64,000 bases of DNA, taken from assembly GCF_014656215.1 (NCBI RefSeq), contig NZ_BNBZ01000001.1:186001-250000 (forward strand), written 5' to 3'. Under the pieces are notes generated by a model, which ran no database searches, had not been told where the DNA came from, and saw nothing but the letters and a program-made list of their open reading frames with translations. Shown piece by piece: positions 34,907 through 43,956 of this stretch. The stretch is from Streptomyces zaomyceticus. GTDB lineage: Bacteria; Actinomycetota; Actinomycetes; Streptomycetales; Streptomycetaceae. The first letter of the stretch is position 1. Each line of letters opens with the position of its first letter. Made by a program: the position numbers and the translations under genes.

Positions 34907-36025
34907 CTAGGGGTGGGCCGCGCGGAAGCCGATCGTGGGCACCGCCCTGCGCAGCGGCCAGGGGCGGGCGGGGGCCGGCAGGAGCCGCTCCAGGAAGGCG
35001 TAGCGGTCGCGCAGCGCCTCGGGGTCCTGCATGGCGTGCCCCTGGACGTGTTGCCACCAGGCGGCGATCTCGCCCCAGGTGGGGGCGGACAGGGAGCCGC
35101 CGAACTCCTGGACGGAGAGGGCCGCGGTGAGTCCGGCGAAGGCGAGCCGGTCGGCGAGGGGCCAGTCGGCGAGGGTGCCGGTGACGAATCCGGCGACGAA
35201 GACGTCCCCCGCGCCGGTCGGGTCGAGGGCGGACACCTGGATGGCGGGGACCTCGGCGGTCTCGCCGGTGGCGCCGTCGACGGCGTAGGCGCCCTCGGAA
35301 CCGAGGGTGACGACGGCGTAGCGGACCTTGTCGGCGAGGGCGCGGGCGGCGGCCCGGGGGCAGTCGGTGCGGGTGTAGCGCATCGCCTCGGCGGCGTTGG
35401 GCAGGAAGGCCTCGCAGTGCGCGAGGTCGGTGAGGCCCGCCAGGTCCCAGCGGCCGGTGTCGTCCCAGCCGACGTCGGCGAAGACCTTGGCGCCGCCGCG
35501 GGCGGCCCGGGCGACCCAGTCCTCGCCGCGGCCGGGGACGAGGGAGGCGACGGCGGCCCGCGCGTGCGGCGGATAGGTGGGCAGGGCGCCGTCGAGGGGC
35601 GGGGCGGCGTGGCCGTGGGAGACCATCGTGCGCTCGCCCTCGTAGGCCATGGAGACGGTCACCGGGGAGTGCCAGCCGGGCACGGTCCTGGAGAGCGACA
35701 GGTCGATGCCCTCGCCCTGCTCCAGGGCGTCCCAGCAGTACTCGCCGTAGTGGTCGTCGCCGAAGGCGGCGGCGAGGGAGGTGCGCAGGCCGAGCCGGGC
35801 GAGGGCGGTGGCCATGTTGGCGACGCCGCCGGGGCTGGATCCCATGCCCCGGGCCCAGGACTCGGTGCCGCGGACGGGGGCGCTGTCGAGGCCGGTGAAG
35901 ATGATGTCGAGGAAGACCGTGCCGGTCAGGAAGACGTCGCAGGCCGGGTCGGTGGGTTCGCGCAGACACACCAAAGGGTCGACTCCGGCGTCCTGTTGCG
36001 GCTGGTCTCCCCTTGCTGTGGTCAC
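34907..36025 (-). CDS. PfkB-family carbohydrate kinase
   Basis: This 372-residue ribokinase-fold sugar kinase has the N-terminal substrate-binding GTVFLDIIFTGL...GGVANMATALARLGLRTSLAAAFGDDHYGEY and the C-terminal ATP/anion-hole motif DPTGAGDVFVAGFVTGTLADW. The Asp in this motif is the catalytic base of the family. The sugar or nucleoside substrate is not evident. The GTG at 36025 has GGGGAG upstream, and the longer frame to 36118 lacks family features. It diverges from the MFS gene. Confidence 0.88.
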   Translation of the reverse strand: MTTARGDQPQQDAGVDPLVCLREPTDPACDVFLTGTVFLDIIFTGLDSAPVRGTESWARGMGSSPGGVANMATALARLGLRTSLAAAFGDDHYGEYCWDALEQGEGIDLSLSRTVPGWHSPVTVSMAYEGERTMVSHGHAAPPLDGALPTYPPHARAAVASLVPGRGEDWVARAARGGAKVFADVGWDDTGRWDLAGLTDLAHCEAFLPNAAEAMRYTRTDCPRAAARALADKVRYAVVTLGSEGAYAVDGATGETAEVPAIQVSALDPTGAGDVFVAGFVTGTLADWPLADRLAFAGLTAALSVQEFGGSLSAPTWGEIAAWWQHVQGHAMQDPEALRDRYAFLERLLPAPARPWPLRRAVPTIGFRAAHP

Positions 36026-36294
36026 GGCGGACTCCCCGGTCGTGGTGCGGCGGACCGGCACCGCGGTGCCGATCTGGACAGTGTGCCCGATGGGGTCGGT
36101 GAGACGGGGGTGACGCAACGCGGCCTTCGCGCGTTCCCCGTCACCCCGACCCCAAACCGATAGTGACCCGTCTCACAGGCCGAATCGGGGGATACCGCCT
36201 TCTCCGCTCACTCGGATGCTTGATACACATGGTGCCGCGACCCGTGGATCACCGGGCGCCCATCTCATTTCCCTGTTCAGTTCCTGGAACGCCC

Positions 36295-37623
36295 ATGTCG
36301 TCGCGCCCGCGCGTCCCGGGGGCTCTCGTCGCCCTCGTCGCCCTTTTCACGGCCGGTTACCTCGCCCCGTACCTGCTGCCGACCGTCGTCGGCCGGCTCT
36401 CCGCCGGGCTCGGCCTCACCCCCTCGCAGGCGGGCCTCGTCGGCTCCGTCCTGCTGCTCGGCTCCTCCTGCGCGGGCTTCACCCTCGCCGCGCGCGGGGA
36501 GCGGATCGGCCCGCGCCGGGCGGCCCGCGCGGGCCTCCTCGCGATGGCCGTCGGCTACGGCTCCGCCGCCGCGACCGACCTCGTGCCCCTGGTGGTCGCG
36601 GGCGCCGTCCTCGGCGGCCTCGGCTCGGGCACGGCGACGGCGGTGGCCGCCGCCGGGATCGCCGGACAGCGGGATCCGCACCGGGCCTCCACGCTCGGCC
36701 TGCTCTCCGTCTCGGCCACCGCGGGCGCCCTCTATCTGACGCTCCCGCACCTGGCCGGCGGCCATGCGCCGCCTCTCCTCGCGATCGCCTGCGCGGCGGC
36801 CCTGGTGTGGCCGCTCACGGGCCGGCTGCCGAGCGCGACCCGGGGGAACCGGGAGGCGGCGCCGACCGGCACGCTCCCCCACCGCCGGGCCGGAGCGGTG
36901 CTCGCGGGCGGGATCCTCTGCTGGTCCCTCGCGCAGAACGCGCTGTGGGGCGTGAGCGGCCGCATCGGGCTCACCCAGGCCGGACTGTCCGAGGTCACCG
37001 TCGGGGCGGTCTTCGCGGTGGCGCTCGGCGCGGGGCTCGTCGGGGTCACGGCGGCGGGGGCGCTCGGCTCCCGCCTGGGCCGGGCGGTACCGATCGGCGT
37101 GGGCACGGTCCTCATCGCGGGCTGTGTGCTGCTCAGCTCGTCGGCCGGGGACCTGGCGTCGTTCGCGACCGGCGAAGTCCTGTGGAACGCCCTCTACCCC
37201 GTAGTCCTCTCGTACCTCCTGGGCCTGGCCGCCTCGCTCGACCCGCGCGGCCGCTGGGCGGTCCTGGTCGGCGCGGCGTCCTCCCTGGGCGTGGCGTGCG
37301 GCCCGGTCACCGGCAGCCTGCTGTCGGAGGGGGTCGGCTATCCGGGGATGGGCGCGACCCTGTGCGCCCTGCTCCTGCTGGTCGCGATGCCGATGACGGC
37401 GGTGGCCCGGCACGTCTCCGGCCGGCCGCTGGTGCCGGGGTCGGTGCGGCGCAGGGGCGGTGCGGCGGGGGCGGTCCTGGCGGGCACGGCCGCGGCGACC
37501 CCGCCGTCCGTTCCCCAGATGGGCGCCACGGAACAGGAGGTCACCCCGATCCCGGTCCCGGTGGGCCGCCGCCGCCTCGCGAAGTCCGCGTTCCGCCTGG
37601 CGAGGCCGAGCGACCGGGGGTGA
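36295..37623 (+). CDS. MFS transporter
   Basis: This 442-residue membrane protein has 12 hydrophobic helices and a motif like GLVGSVLLLGSSCAGFTLAARGERIGPRRAARAGLLA in the first loop (motif A). The second half carries the repeat LGSRLGRAVPIGVGTVLI. The C-terminus has a short basic/Pro tail. It is predicted to be a proton-driven exporter or importer with unknown substrate. The start at the ATG at 36295 is weakly supported, since no strong ribosome binding site is present. It lies alone, convergent with the adenine deaminase operon. Confidence 0.82.
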   Translation: MSSRPRVPGALVALVALFTAGYLAPYLLPTVVGRLSAGLGLTPSQAGLVGSVLLLGSSCAGFTLAARGERIGPRRAARAGLLAMAVGYGSAAATDLVPLVVAGAVLGGLGSGTATAVAAAGIAGQRDPHRASTLGLLSVSATAGALYLTLPHLAGGHAPPLLAIACAAALVWPLTGRLPSATRGNREAAPTGTLPHRRAGAVLAGGILCWSLAQNALWGVSGRIGLTQAGLSEVTVGAVFAVALGAGLVGVTAAGALGSRLGRAVPIGVGTVLIAGCVLLSSSAGDLASFATGEVLWNALYPVVLSYLLGLAASLDPRGRWAVLVGAASSLGVACGPVTGSLLSEGVGYPGMGATLCALLLLVAMPMTAVARHVSGRPLVPGSVRRRGGAAGAVLAGTAAATPPSVPQMGATEQEVTPIPVPVGRRRLAKSAFRLARPSDRG

Positions 37624-37707
37624 GGGGGCGCCTGCGGCGGGCTGGTTCTCCGCCCGGGCGGAAGACCGGCCCGCCCGGCCTTCGAGGGCACGGCCGCGGG
37701 CCGTAGC

Positions 37708-37732
37708 GGGTCCGGGGCTTGCTCCCGGACCC
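37708..37732. terminator. Hairpin between MFS gene and adenine deaminase operon
   Basis: GGGTCCGGG and CCCGGACCC (37708-37716, 37724-37732) form a 9-bp perfect stem. A longer imperfect dyad (37640-37675) precedes it. Both lie in the 165-bp gap of two convergent genes. Confidence 0.7.
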
Positions 37733-37788
37733 GGGAAGGGGCGGGGCGTGGTGGGGGAAAGCCCGCCGCGGGCGCCCCCACCCACCGC

Positions 37789-38844
37789 CTACTCCGCGCC
37801 GAACTCGTACGCCTCCACCTCGGAGAGGTACCGCGCCCGTCGCGGCTCGTCGTCGTCGAGGAAGGACGCCTCGAACGAGTTCCGCGCCAGCTCGCGCAGC
37901 TGCTCCGGCGTCAGCCCCAGCGCGTCCCGCACCCCGTCGAAGTTGTCCCCCACGTACCCGCCGAAGTAGGCCGGGTCGTCGGAGTTCACGGTGACGAGCA
38001 GCCCCGCCGCCATCATCGCCCGCAGCGGGTGGTCGGCGAGCACGTCGATCGCCCGGAGCCGGACGTTCGACAGCGGGCAGAGCGTGAGCGGCACCCGCTC
38101 CCGCACGAGCCGTTCGACGAGCTCCGGGTCCTCCATGCAGCGCAGCCCGTGGTCGATCCGCTCGACGCCGAGGACGTCCAGGGCCTCGCGGATGTAGGCG
38201 GCCGGGCCCTCCTCGCCCGCGTGGGCGACGCGGCGCAGTCCGAGCGCCGCGGCGGCCTCGTACACCTCGCGGAACTTGGCCGGCGGGTGGCCGACCTCGG
38301 CCGAGTCGAGCCCGACGCCGGTGATCCGGTCGAGGTGGGGCTTCGCGGCCTCCAGGGTGGCGAGCGCCGACTCCGCCGACTCGTCGCGCAGGAAGCACAT
38401 GATGAGCCGGGTGGAGATCCCGTACCGCTCCTCTGAGCGTTCGAGGGAGGCGCTCAGGCCCTCGATGACGGTGCCGACGGGAACACCGCGGGCGGTGTGC
38501 GCCTGCGGGTCGAAGAAGATCTCGGCGTGCCGGACGCCCTGGGCGGCGGCCCGCCCCAGATAGGCGTCGGTGAGCTCGGTGAAGTCCTCGGCGGTGCGCA
38601 GGACCGCCATCAGGCCGTAGTAGAGGTCCAGGAAGGACTGGAGGTCGCTGAAGCGGTACGCCTCGCGCAGGGCGGCGGTGTCCGCGTACGGCAGGGTGAC
38701 GCCGTTGCGGGCGGCGAGCGCGAAGGCCAGCTCGGGTTCGAGGGTGCCCTCGATGTGGAGGTGCAGTTCGGCCTTGGGAAGGCCGGTGGGTCCAGTGGGG
38801 CCGGTGAGTCCGGTGGGGCCGTTGGATCCGGTGGGTCCGTGCAT
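37789..38844 (-). CDS. Adenosine/adenine deaminase, adenine deaminase type, with collagen-like N-terminus
   Basis: This 351-residue TIM-barrel hydrolase has the metal-binding HLHIEGTLEPEL near residue 28, VAHAGEEGP, RIDHGLRCMEDPEL, LTLCPLSNVRL and the final metal ligand region VTVNSDDPAYFGGYVGDNF. HLHIEGTLEPEL together with SDDPAYFGGYV is the pattern of the adenine deaminase branch (Aah1-like) rather than classical adenosine deaminase. The product would be hypoxanthine plus ammonia. Residues 3-23 are seven Gly-X-Y triplets, mostly Gly-Pro-Thr, absent from normal members. It is the third gene of the HIT-rnz operon with a 9-bp gap. Confidence 0.86.
   Translation of the reverse strand: MHGPTGSNGPTGLTGPTGPTGLPKAELHLHIEGTLEPELAFALAARNGVTLPYADTAALREAYRFSDLQSFLDLYYGLMAVLRTAEDFTELTDAYLGRAAAQGVRHAEIFFDPQAHTARGVPVGTVIEGLSASLERSEERYGISTRLIMCFLRDESAESALATLEAAKPHLDRITGVGLDSAEVGHPPAKFREVYEAAAALGLRRVAHAGEEGPAAYIREALDVLGVERIDHGLRCMEDPELVERLVRERVPLTLCPLSNVRLRAIDVLADHPLRAMMAAGLLVTVNSDDPAYFGGYVGDNFDGVRDALGLTPEQLRELARNSFEASFLDDDEPRRARYLSEVEAYEFGAE
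38781..38838. repeat. Short repeats encoding Gly-X-Y triplets
   Basis: Imperfect copies of a 9-bp unit like GGTGGGTCC/GGTGGGGCC run through the start of the deaminase gene. On the minus strand they encode the triplets GPT, GSN, GPT, GLT, GPT, GPT and GLP. Slippage of this unit would change the number of triplets without breaking the frame. Confidence 0.75.
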
Positions 38845-38853
38845 GGGGGGTGT

Positions 38854-39756
38854 CTATCTCTTCGGTACGGGGACCCTCATGAGGTCCTGGGCAATGCTCA
38901 GTTCGCCGTCGAACCCGGCCGCCCGCGCCTGCCGCTCGAACTCGGACGGCTCGGAGTAGCGCTGCGAGAAGTGGGTCAGGACGAGATGCCGGACACCCGC
39001 GTCCCGGGCGACGGCGGCCGCCTGTCCGGCCGTCAGATGGCCGTGGTCGGTGGCGAGGCGGACGTCCTCGTCGAGGAACGTCGACTCGATGACGAGCATG
39101 TCGGCGCCCTCCGCGAGGGCGTGCACGCCGTCACAGAGCCGGGTGTCCATGACGAAGGCGAAGCGCTGCCCGCGACGGACCTCGCTGACCTCGTCGAGGG
39201 TCACGCCGTTCAGGGCACCCTCGCGCTGGATCCGGCCCACGTCGGGGCCCTTGATGTCGTGCGCGGCGAGCCGCTCGGGCAGGATGCGGCGCCCGTCGGG
39301 CTCGGTCAGCCGGTAGCCGTACGACTCGACGGGGTGGGAGAGCCTGTACGCGTCCAGGGTGTACGCGTCGGTGACGGCGAGCACCCCGTCGGCGGCGACC
39401 GGGGCCTGCGCCAGCTCCACGGTCTCGCGGTAGGCGGTGGCGTACCGCAGCCGCTCGAAGAAGTGCTGTCCGCTCGCCGGGTAGTGCGCGGTGACCGGGT
39501 GCGGGACCTGGTCGAGGTTGATCCGCTGGATCACCCCCGCCAGGCCGAGCGAGTGGTCGCCGTGGAAGTGCGTCACACAGATCCGGTCGATGTCGTGCGC
39601 CGCGACCCCGGCCCGCAGCATCTGCCGCTGGGTGCCCTCTCCGGGATCGAAGAGGATGCCCTGCCCGTCCCAGCGCAGCAGGTAGCCGTTGTGGTTCCGG
39701 TGCCGGGTCGGGACCTGGCTCGCGGTCCCGAGCACGACGAGTTCGCGAACGGACAT
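38854..39756 (-). CDS. rnz: Ribonuclease Z
   Basis: This 300-residue tRNase Z trims the 3' end of tRNA precursors. The metallo-beta-lactamase motif HFHGDH is at residues 63-68. [20 protein letters not shown] with the Asp ligand, and [24 protein letters not shown] followed by LTHFSQRY are the family marks. Its stop is 9 bp before the adenine deaminase start. Confidence 0.94.
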   Translation of the reverse strand: MSVRELVVLGTASQVPTRHRNHNGYLLRWDGQGILFDPGEGTQRQMLRAGVAAHDIDRICVTHFHGDHSLGLAGVIQRINLDQVPHPVTAHYPASGQHFFERLRYATAYRETVELAQAPVAADGVLAVTDAYTLDAYRLSHPVESYGYRLTEPDGRRILPERLAAHDIKGPDVGRIQREGALNGVTLDEVSEVRRGQRFAFVMDTRLCDGVHALAEGADMLVIESTFLDEDVRLATDHGHLTAGQAAAVARDAGVRHLVLTHFSQRYSEPSEFERQARAAGFDGELSIAQDLMRVPVPKR

Positions 39757-39768
39757 GTGTGTTCCCGC

Positions 39769-40128
39769 CTATCCGGGGGGCCAGTTGAGGCCGCGGCCGC
39801 CCAGCACGTGCGCGTGGGCGTGGAAGACGGTCTGGCCCGCGCCGGCGCCGGTGTTGAAGACGATCCGGAAACCGCTGCCGTCGACCTTCTCCTGCGAGGC
39901 GACCTCGCCGGCCTCGCGCAGTATGTCGGCGGCGACGGTCGGCGCGGCGGTGGCCAGGGAGGCGGCGTCCGGGTAGTGGAGGCGCGGGATCACGAGGACG
40001 TGGGTGGGCGCCTGCGGGTTTATGTCGCGGAACGCGAGCGTCGTCTCCGTCTCGCGCACGATCGTCGCGGGCACGTCCCCCGCCACGATCTTGCAGAACA
40101 GGCAGTCGCTCTGCGGCTCTCCGGCCAT
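39769..40128 (-). CDS. HIT-family nucleotide-binding hydrolase
   Basis: This 119-residue HIT protein is of the HINT branch: CLFCKIVAGDVPATIVRE at the start (CxxC-like zinc-binding pair), DINPQAPTHVLVIPRLHY, and the histidine triad QTVFHAHAHVLGG. HINT enzymes hydrolyse adenosine 5'-phosphoramidates. It is co-transcribed with rnz and the adenine deaminase. Confidence 0.93.
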   Translation of the reverse strand: MAGEPQSDCLFCKIVAGDVPATIVRETETTLAFRDINPQAPTHVLVIPRLHYPDAASLATAAPTVAADILREAGEVASQEKVDGSGFRIVFNTGAGAGQTVFHAHAHVLGGRGLNWPPG

Positions 40129-40204
40129 GGCCCTGGGCCTCCTCGCCTCGTCGGTCGGTACACGGGCATGCTATCCGCCGCACCGGGCGGCGCCGTGTCC
40201 CCGG

Positions 40205-41299
40205 TCAGTCCTTGGGTGCGCGCCGGTTGAGGGCCGATCGGCTCACCCAGTACGTGATGATCACGGCCCAGAACAGCGGCGTCCCCAGCCCTCCGACGAC
40301 GCTCACGTCGAACGACCAGAGGGCCATCGACACCACCGAGTAGAGCCCGAGGAGCCCCACGGCGGTGGCCATCGCGATCACCGGTCGGCAGGAGCGGGCG
40401 ACCAGGAACATCGGACGGCGCAGCCGGGGAGGCACCCTGCGGCCCATCCACAGCACCCAGCCGCCCCAGGCGCCGACGAGCACGGCGGCACCCGTCACGA
40501 AGGGCACGACGGCCTCGGCGCCGGTGGCACCGCCCCGCAGCGAGGCGGCACCGAACGTCGAGGCGATGAAGCCGAGCAGGGCCACCCAGCGGGCCCCGGC
40601 GACCGTGTTCCAGGCCATGGCCTCCAGGTTGTAGCGGGCCTTGCGGTCCTGGAGGTCGAGCGCGGCGGAGGCGACGAAGCCCTCGGCGGCCTGGGTCCAG
40701 GCCCCGCGCCGGAACCAGCGGCGCCGCAGCCTCAGCAGCGACAGGTTGTTGTGGGCCTCGCTGCTCTGCGGGTTGAGCCGCAGGGTCGTCTCGTACGCCC
40801 GCTGCGCGGTGGCGTGGTCGCCCCGGCGCTGGGCGGTGAGCCCCACGAGGAAGTGGGCCGCGTCCTCCTCGGGGGCGAGCTCGACGGCGGCCCGCGCCGC
40901 CTCGTAGGCCTCGACGGTCCGCGCGGGCGTGCGCGCCTGCTCCCCGAACTGGGCGAGGGCGGTACCGAGGGCGTAGTGGGTGCCCCAGTACTGCGGTGCG
41001 AGCCGGACGGCGTACCGGGCGGAGGTCTCCGCCTCCCGGAACCGTCGCAGGCCCAGCAGGATCTGGACACGCATCAGCCAGGCCATGAGCAGCTCGGGTT
41101 CGGCGCTCAGGGCCCGGTCGACGGCGTCGAGGGCGGCCGGGTGGTCCTCGGCGCGGTGGTGGCAGCGGGCGAGCAGGACGAGCGCCTCGGCGTCCTCCGG
41201 TTCGGTCGCCAGGTGCTGGGCCACGAGCTCGCCGGCCTGTGCGTAGCGCCCGGTGTCGTAGAGCGCCTCCGCGCGCAGGAGAGCGGTCGGCGTGGTCAC
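40205..41299 (-). CDS. TPR-repeat membrane protein
   Basis: This 364-residue protein has four or five TPR units at residues 1-190 (TALLRAEALYDTGRYAQAGELVAQHLATEPEDAEALVLLARC, then similar units). Four hydrophobic segments follow in the C-terminal half. Its GTG start overlaps the stop of the AAA ATPase in GTGA, so the two are translationally coupled. The membrane part would place the pair at the inner face of the membrane. The function is unknown, and an adaptor role for the ATPase is likely. Confidence 0.82.
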   Translation of the reverse strand: MTTPTALLRAEALYDTGRYAQAGELVAQHLATEPEDAEALVLLARCHHRAEDHPAALDAVDRALSAEPELLMAWLMRVQILLGLRRFREAETSARYAVRLAPQYWGTHYALGTALAQFGEQARTPARTVEAYEAARAAVELAPEEDAAHFLVGLTAQRRGDHATAQRAYETTLRLNPQSSEAHNNLSLLRLRRRWFRRGAWTQAAEGFVASAALDLQDRKARYNLEAMAWNTVAGARWVALLGFIASTFGAASLRGGATGAEAVVPFVTGAAVLVGAWGGWVLWMGRRVPPRLRRPMFLVARSCRPVIAMATAVGLLGLYSVVSMALWSFDVSVVGGLGTPLFWAVIITYWVSRSALNRRAPKD

Positions 41300-42660
41300 A
41301 GCTTGCGCTTCCGCTTGAGGTGGGCGAGGAGGTCGTCGTACAGCCCGCCCTCGTTGGCGAACATGGCGACGTTCCGGGCGGCCGCGAACCACGGCTCCGT
41401 CGACGGCTTGATCTGCTTGGCGGCGCCGAGCAGGTCCTTGGTGCTGATCAGACGTACGGAGCCGCTGCGGGCGGAGTCGAGCAGCGCGGCCTCGGCGGCC
41501 GTCTCGCAGACATGGGCGAGGTCGGCGCCGGAGAAGTCCTCGGTGGCCTTGACGAGCTTGCCGAGATCGACGGCCTCGATGGGGCGCTCGCGCAGGTGGT
41601 ACCGGAGGATCGACTCCCGGGCGGTGGCGTCCGGCGGCAGCACGAGCAGGGTGCGGTCGAGCCGGCCGGGGCGGCGCAGCGCGATGTCCACGTCCCAGGG
41701 CACGTTGGTGGCGGCGAGCACGAAGACACCCTCGTTGCCGGCGCCGCTCGCGATGCCGTCGAGCTCGGTGAGGAGCTGGTTGACGACATTGCGCAGACCG
41801 CTGTGGTGCGTACGGGAACGCTTGGCGCCGAGGGCGTCCAGCTCGTCGAGGAAGACGACGCAGGGGGCCTGGCGGCGGGCGGTCTCGAAGATGTCGTGGA
41901 TGTTCTTCTCCGAGGCCCCGATCCACATGTCGAGGACGTCGGAGAGCGAGACGGTGAGGAAGTTCGCGCCGAGCTCGCCCGCGACGGCCCGTGCGATGAA
42001 CGTCTTGCCGCAGCCGGGCGGGCCGTAGAGGAGCAGGCCGCCGCGCAGCGACTTGCCGTACAGCCTGCGCAGTTCGGGGTTGCGCATGGGGGCGAGGAAG
42101 GCCGCTTCGAGCCGGTCCTTGACCTCTTCCATGCCGCCGACGTCGGCGAGGCGTACGGAGCCGGGGGCGTCGACGTCCCAGGCGGCGGCGTCCCCGGCGG
42201 GACCCTCGCCTGCGGCGGCCTGCGGGTCCTCCAGGAAACGGGGGCCGACGAGGTCCTGGACCTGCTGCTCGGCGGCGTCCCAGTCGAAGCCGGGACGGTC
42301 GACGGCCGGACCGTCGGTGGCGGGGCGGCCGACGGCGGGACCGTCGGTGGCCGCGTCCTGGGTCGGGGCCGCCGGGGCCGGGGCCTGGGCCGACGGTGCC
42401 GGGGCCTGGGCCGACGGTGCCGGGGTCGCGCCCGGGGCGGCGGTCGGGGTCGGCGGCAGGCCCATCGCGCGGACCATCAGCGCGCGGGCACCGGCGTCCC
42501 CCGGCGCGTGCTGGAGCGCGACCGCCGCCTCCGAGACGGCCTCGTCGTTCCGTCCCTCCGCGAGCAGCAGTTCGGCGAAGTGCAGACGCAGGGGGACGTC
42601 GTCGGGCGCGGCGGCGACCGCTGCGCGCAGACTGCGGATCAGGGGGGACTCGTCGGCCAT
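41296..42660 (-). CDS. AAA-family ATPase with N-terminal TPR-like region
   Basis: This 454-residue protein has an N-terminal helical region of TPR type (about 1-65). A low-complexity Ala/Pro/Asp linker (70-125) follows, then a single classical AAA domain: Walker A GPPGCGKT, Walker B APCVVFLDELDAL, the second region of homology VLAATNVPWDVDIALRRPGRLDRTLL with the arginine finger pair, and sensor 2 in DFSGADLAHVCETAAEAAL. It resembles CbbX/EccA- and Vps4-like remodelling ATPases. It probably remodels a protein complex together with the coupled TPR membrane protein. Confidence 0.86.
   Translation of the reverse strand: MADESPLIRSLRAAVAAAPDDVPLRLHFAELLLAEGRNDEAVSEAAVALQHAPGDAGARALMVRAMGLPPTPTAAPGATPAPSAQAPAPSAQAPAPAAPTQDAATDGPAVGRPATDGPAVDRPGFDWDAAEQQVQDLVGPRFLEDPQAAAGEGPAGDAAAWDVDAPGSVRLADVGGMEEVKDRLEAAFLAPMRNPELRRLYGKSLRGGLLLYGPPGCGKTFIARAVAGELGANFLTVSLSDVLDMWIGASEKNIHDIFETARRQAPCVVFLDELDALGAKRSRTHHSGLRNVVNQLLTELDGIASGAGNEGVFVLAATNVPWDVDIALRRPGRLDRTLLVLPPDATARESILRYHLRERPIEAVDLGKLVKATEDFSGADLAHVCETAAEAALLDSARSGSVRLISTKDLLGAAKQIKPSTEPWFAAARNVAMFANEGGLYDDLLAHLKRKRKL
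42301..42351. repeat. 30-bp tandem repeat (1.7 copies) in the AAA gene linker
   Basis: A GACGGC...GGACCGTCGGTGGC unit at 42301-42330 is partly repeated at 42331-42351. It encodes the DGPAVGRPATDGPAVDRP part of the linker. Confidence 0.7.
42380..42421. repeat. 21-bp perfect tandem duplication in the AAA gene linker
   Basis: Two identical 21-bp copies (42380-42400 and 42401-42421) encode the heptad APSAQAP twice. Together with the 30-bp repeat the linker appears to be length-variable. Confidence 0.8.
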
Positions 42661-42793
42661 GCGGTCAGCCTAAGGAGCGCCCGGGGGCCGCCGTCCACCG
42701 GGTTCGGTCCGCCGTGCCCGTCCGTACACCCCGCCGCATGAACCGTGCCCGTCCGTACGCCCCTTCCGCACACCCTTCCTTACGCTTCGCCGC

Positions 42794-43216
42794 ATGAGAC
42801 GCGAGGGCGCACCGCGCAGGCTGACCGCGGACGGCACGGTGTGGCTCTGGAACGTCCGGCACCGGCACCCCGACTGCCGGACGGTGCTGTCGCTGCGCCG
42901 CACGGAGAACCCCCACGCACAGCTCCGGCTGGTCTTCCGGGACGCCCCCGGCCGTGTCGTGGCCGGCTTCACGACGGGCACCGGGGAAGTGGCCGCCGTC
43001 GCGGGCGGACACCTCGACCTCAACCAGCCGGGCGTGGTGCGAAGGTTCCTGGACGCGGCCGGCGCCCGCGGCCTCCTCCCCACCGCGCACGGTGTGCGGG
43101 AGGAGGACGGCCGGCCGCTCTTCGACGCCGTGGCGCGCACCCCGGAGCCGCACGGAACCGGCCCGGCGCGCGCGACCGCGTCGGCTCGGGTCCGGCGGAA
43201 GAGACGGCCGGCCTAG
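42794..43216 (+). CDS. Hypothetical protein, about 140 residues
   Basis: The sequence starts MRREGAPRRLTADGTVWLWNVRHRHPDCRTVLSLRRTENPHAQLRLVF and has a beta-rich central part and a basic tail. I do not recognise a family, although short proteins of this style occur in streptomycetes. Its TAG stop overlaps the stop of rsmE on the opposite strand within the tetranucleotide CTAG (43213-43216). Confidence 0.62.
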   Translation: MRREGAPRRLTADGTVWLWNVRHRHPDCRTVLSLRRTENPHAQLRLVFRDAPGRVVAGFTTGTGEVAAVAGGHLDLNQPGVVRRFLDAAGARGLLPTAHGVREEDGRPLFDAVARTPEPHGTGPARATASARVRRKRRPA

Positions 43217-43956
43217 CTCCAGCGTCCCGTACGCCCCAGGACGAGCGCCGTCGCCGCCGTGCCCGCCGTCGAGGTGCGCAGCACGCTGCGGCCCAGCCGG
43301 TACGGCTTCGCCCCGGCCGCCTCGAACGCGGCGAGCTCCTCCGGGGAGACCCCGCCCTCGGGCCCGACGACCAGCACGATCGAGCCCTTCGCCGGGAGCT
43401 CGGCGGTGGCCAGCGCCCCGCTCGGGTGGTCGCGGTCCTCGTGCAGGACGGCCGCGAAGTCCGCCCCCGCGAGCAGCGCGGCGACCTGCTTGGTCGTCAT
43501 GAGCTCCGCGACCTCGGGGAACCGCGAGCGGCGCGACTGCTTGCCGGCCTCGCGTGCGGTGGACCGCCACTTGGCGAGCGCCTTGAGGCCCCGGTCGCCC
43601 TTCCACTGGGTGATGCAGCGGGAGGCGGCCCAGGGCACGACGGCGTCCACCCCGGTCTCCGTCATGGTCTCCACGGCGAGTTCACCCCGGTCGCCCTTGG
43701 GCAGCGCCTGGACGACGGTGATCCGGGGCTCCTCCGCGGGGTCCTCGTGGACCTCGTCGACCCGCACGGTGAGCTGGTCCTTGCCCTCGGCGGCGAGCAC
43801 CACGCACGCCGCCCAGCGGCCCAGACCGTCGGCGAGGACGAGCTCCTCGCCCTCCCGCAGCCGCTTCACGGAGACGGCGTGCCGGCCCTCGGGGCCGTCC
43901 AGGAGGAAACTCCCGGGACCCGGGACGGCGTCGACGACGAAGACGGGTGCGGTCAT
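43213..43956 (-). CDS. rsmE: 16S rRNA (uracil-1498-N3)-methyltransferase
   Basis: This 247-residue SPOUT methyltransferase has an N-terminal PUA-like part (VFVVDAVPGPGSFLLDGPEGRHAVSVKRLREGEELVLADGLG). The C-terminal knot carries the SAM-binding LVVGPEGGVSPEELAAFEAAG and YRLGRSVLRTSTAGTAATALVLGRTG. It methylates U1498 in helix 44 of 16S rRNA. The start at 43956 overlaps the stop of the nitronate monooxygenase in ATGA. This order (hrcA-dnaJ-rsmE with extras) is common in Gram-positives. Confidence 0.94.
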   Translation of the reverse strand: MTAPVFVVDAVPGPGSFLLDGPEGRHAVSVKRLREGEELVLADGLGRWAACVVLAAEGKDQLTVRVDEVHEDPAEEPRITVVQALPKGDRGELAVETMTETGVDAVVPWAASRCITQWKGDRGLKALAKWRSTAREAGKQSRRSRFPEVAELMTTKQVAALLAGADFAAVLHEDRDHPSGALATAELPAKGSIVLVVGPEGGVSPEELAAFEAAGAKPYRLGRSVLRTSTAGTAATALVLGRTGRWS

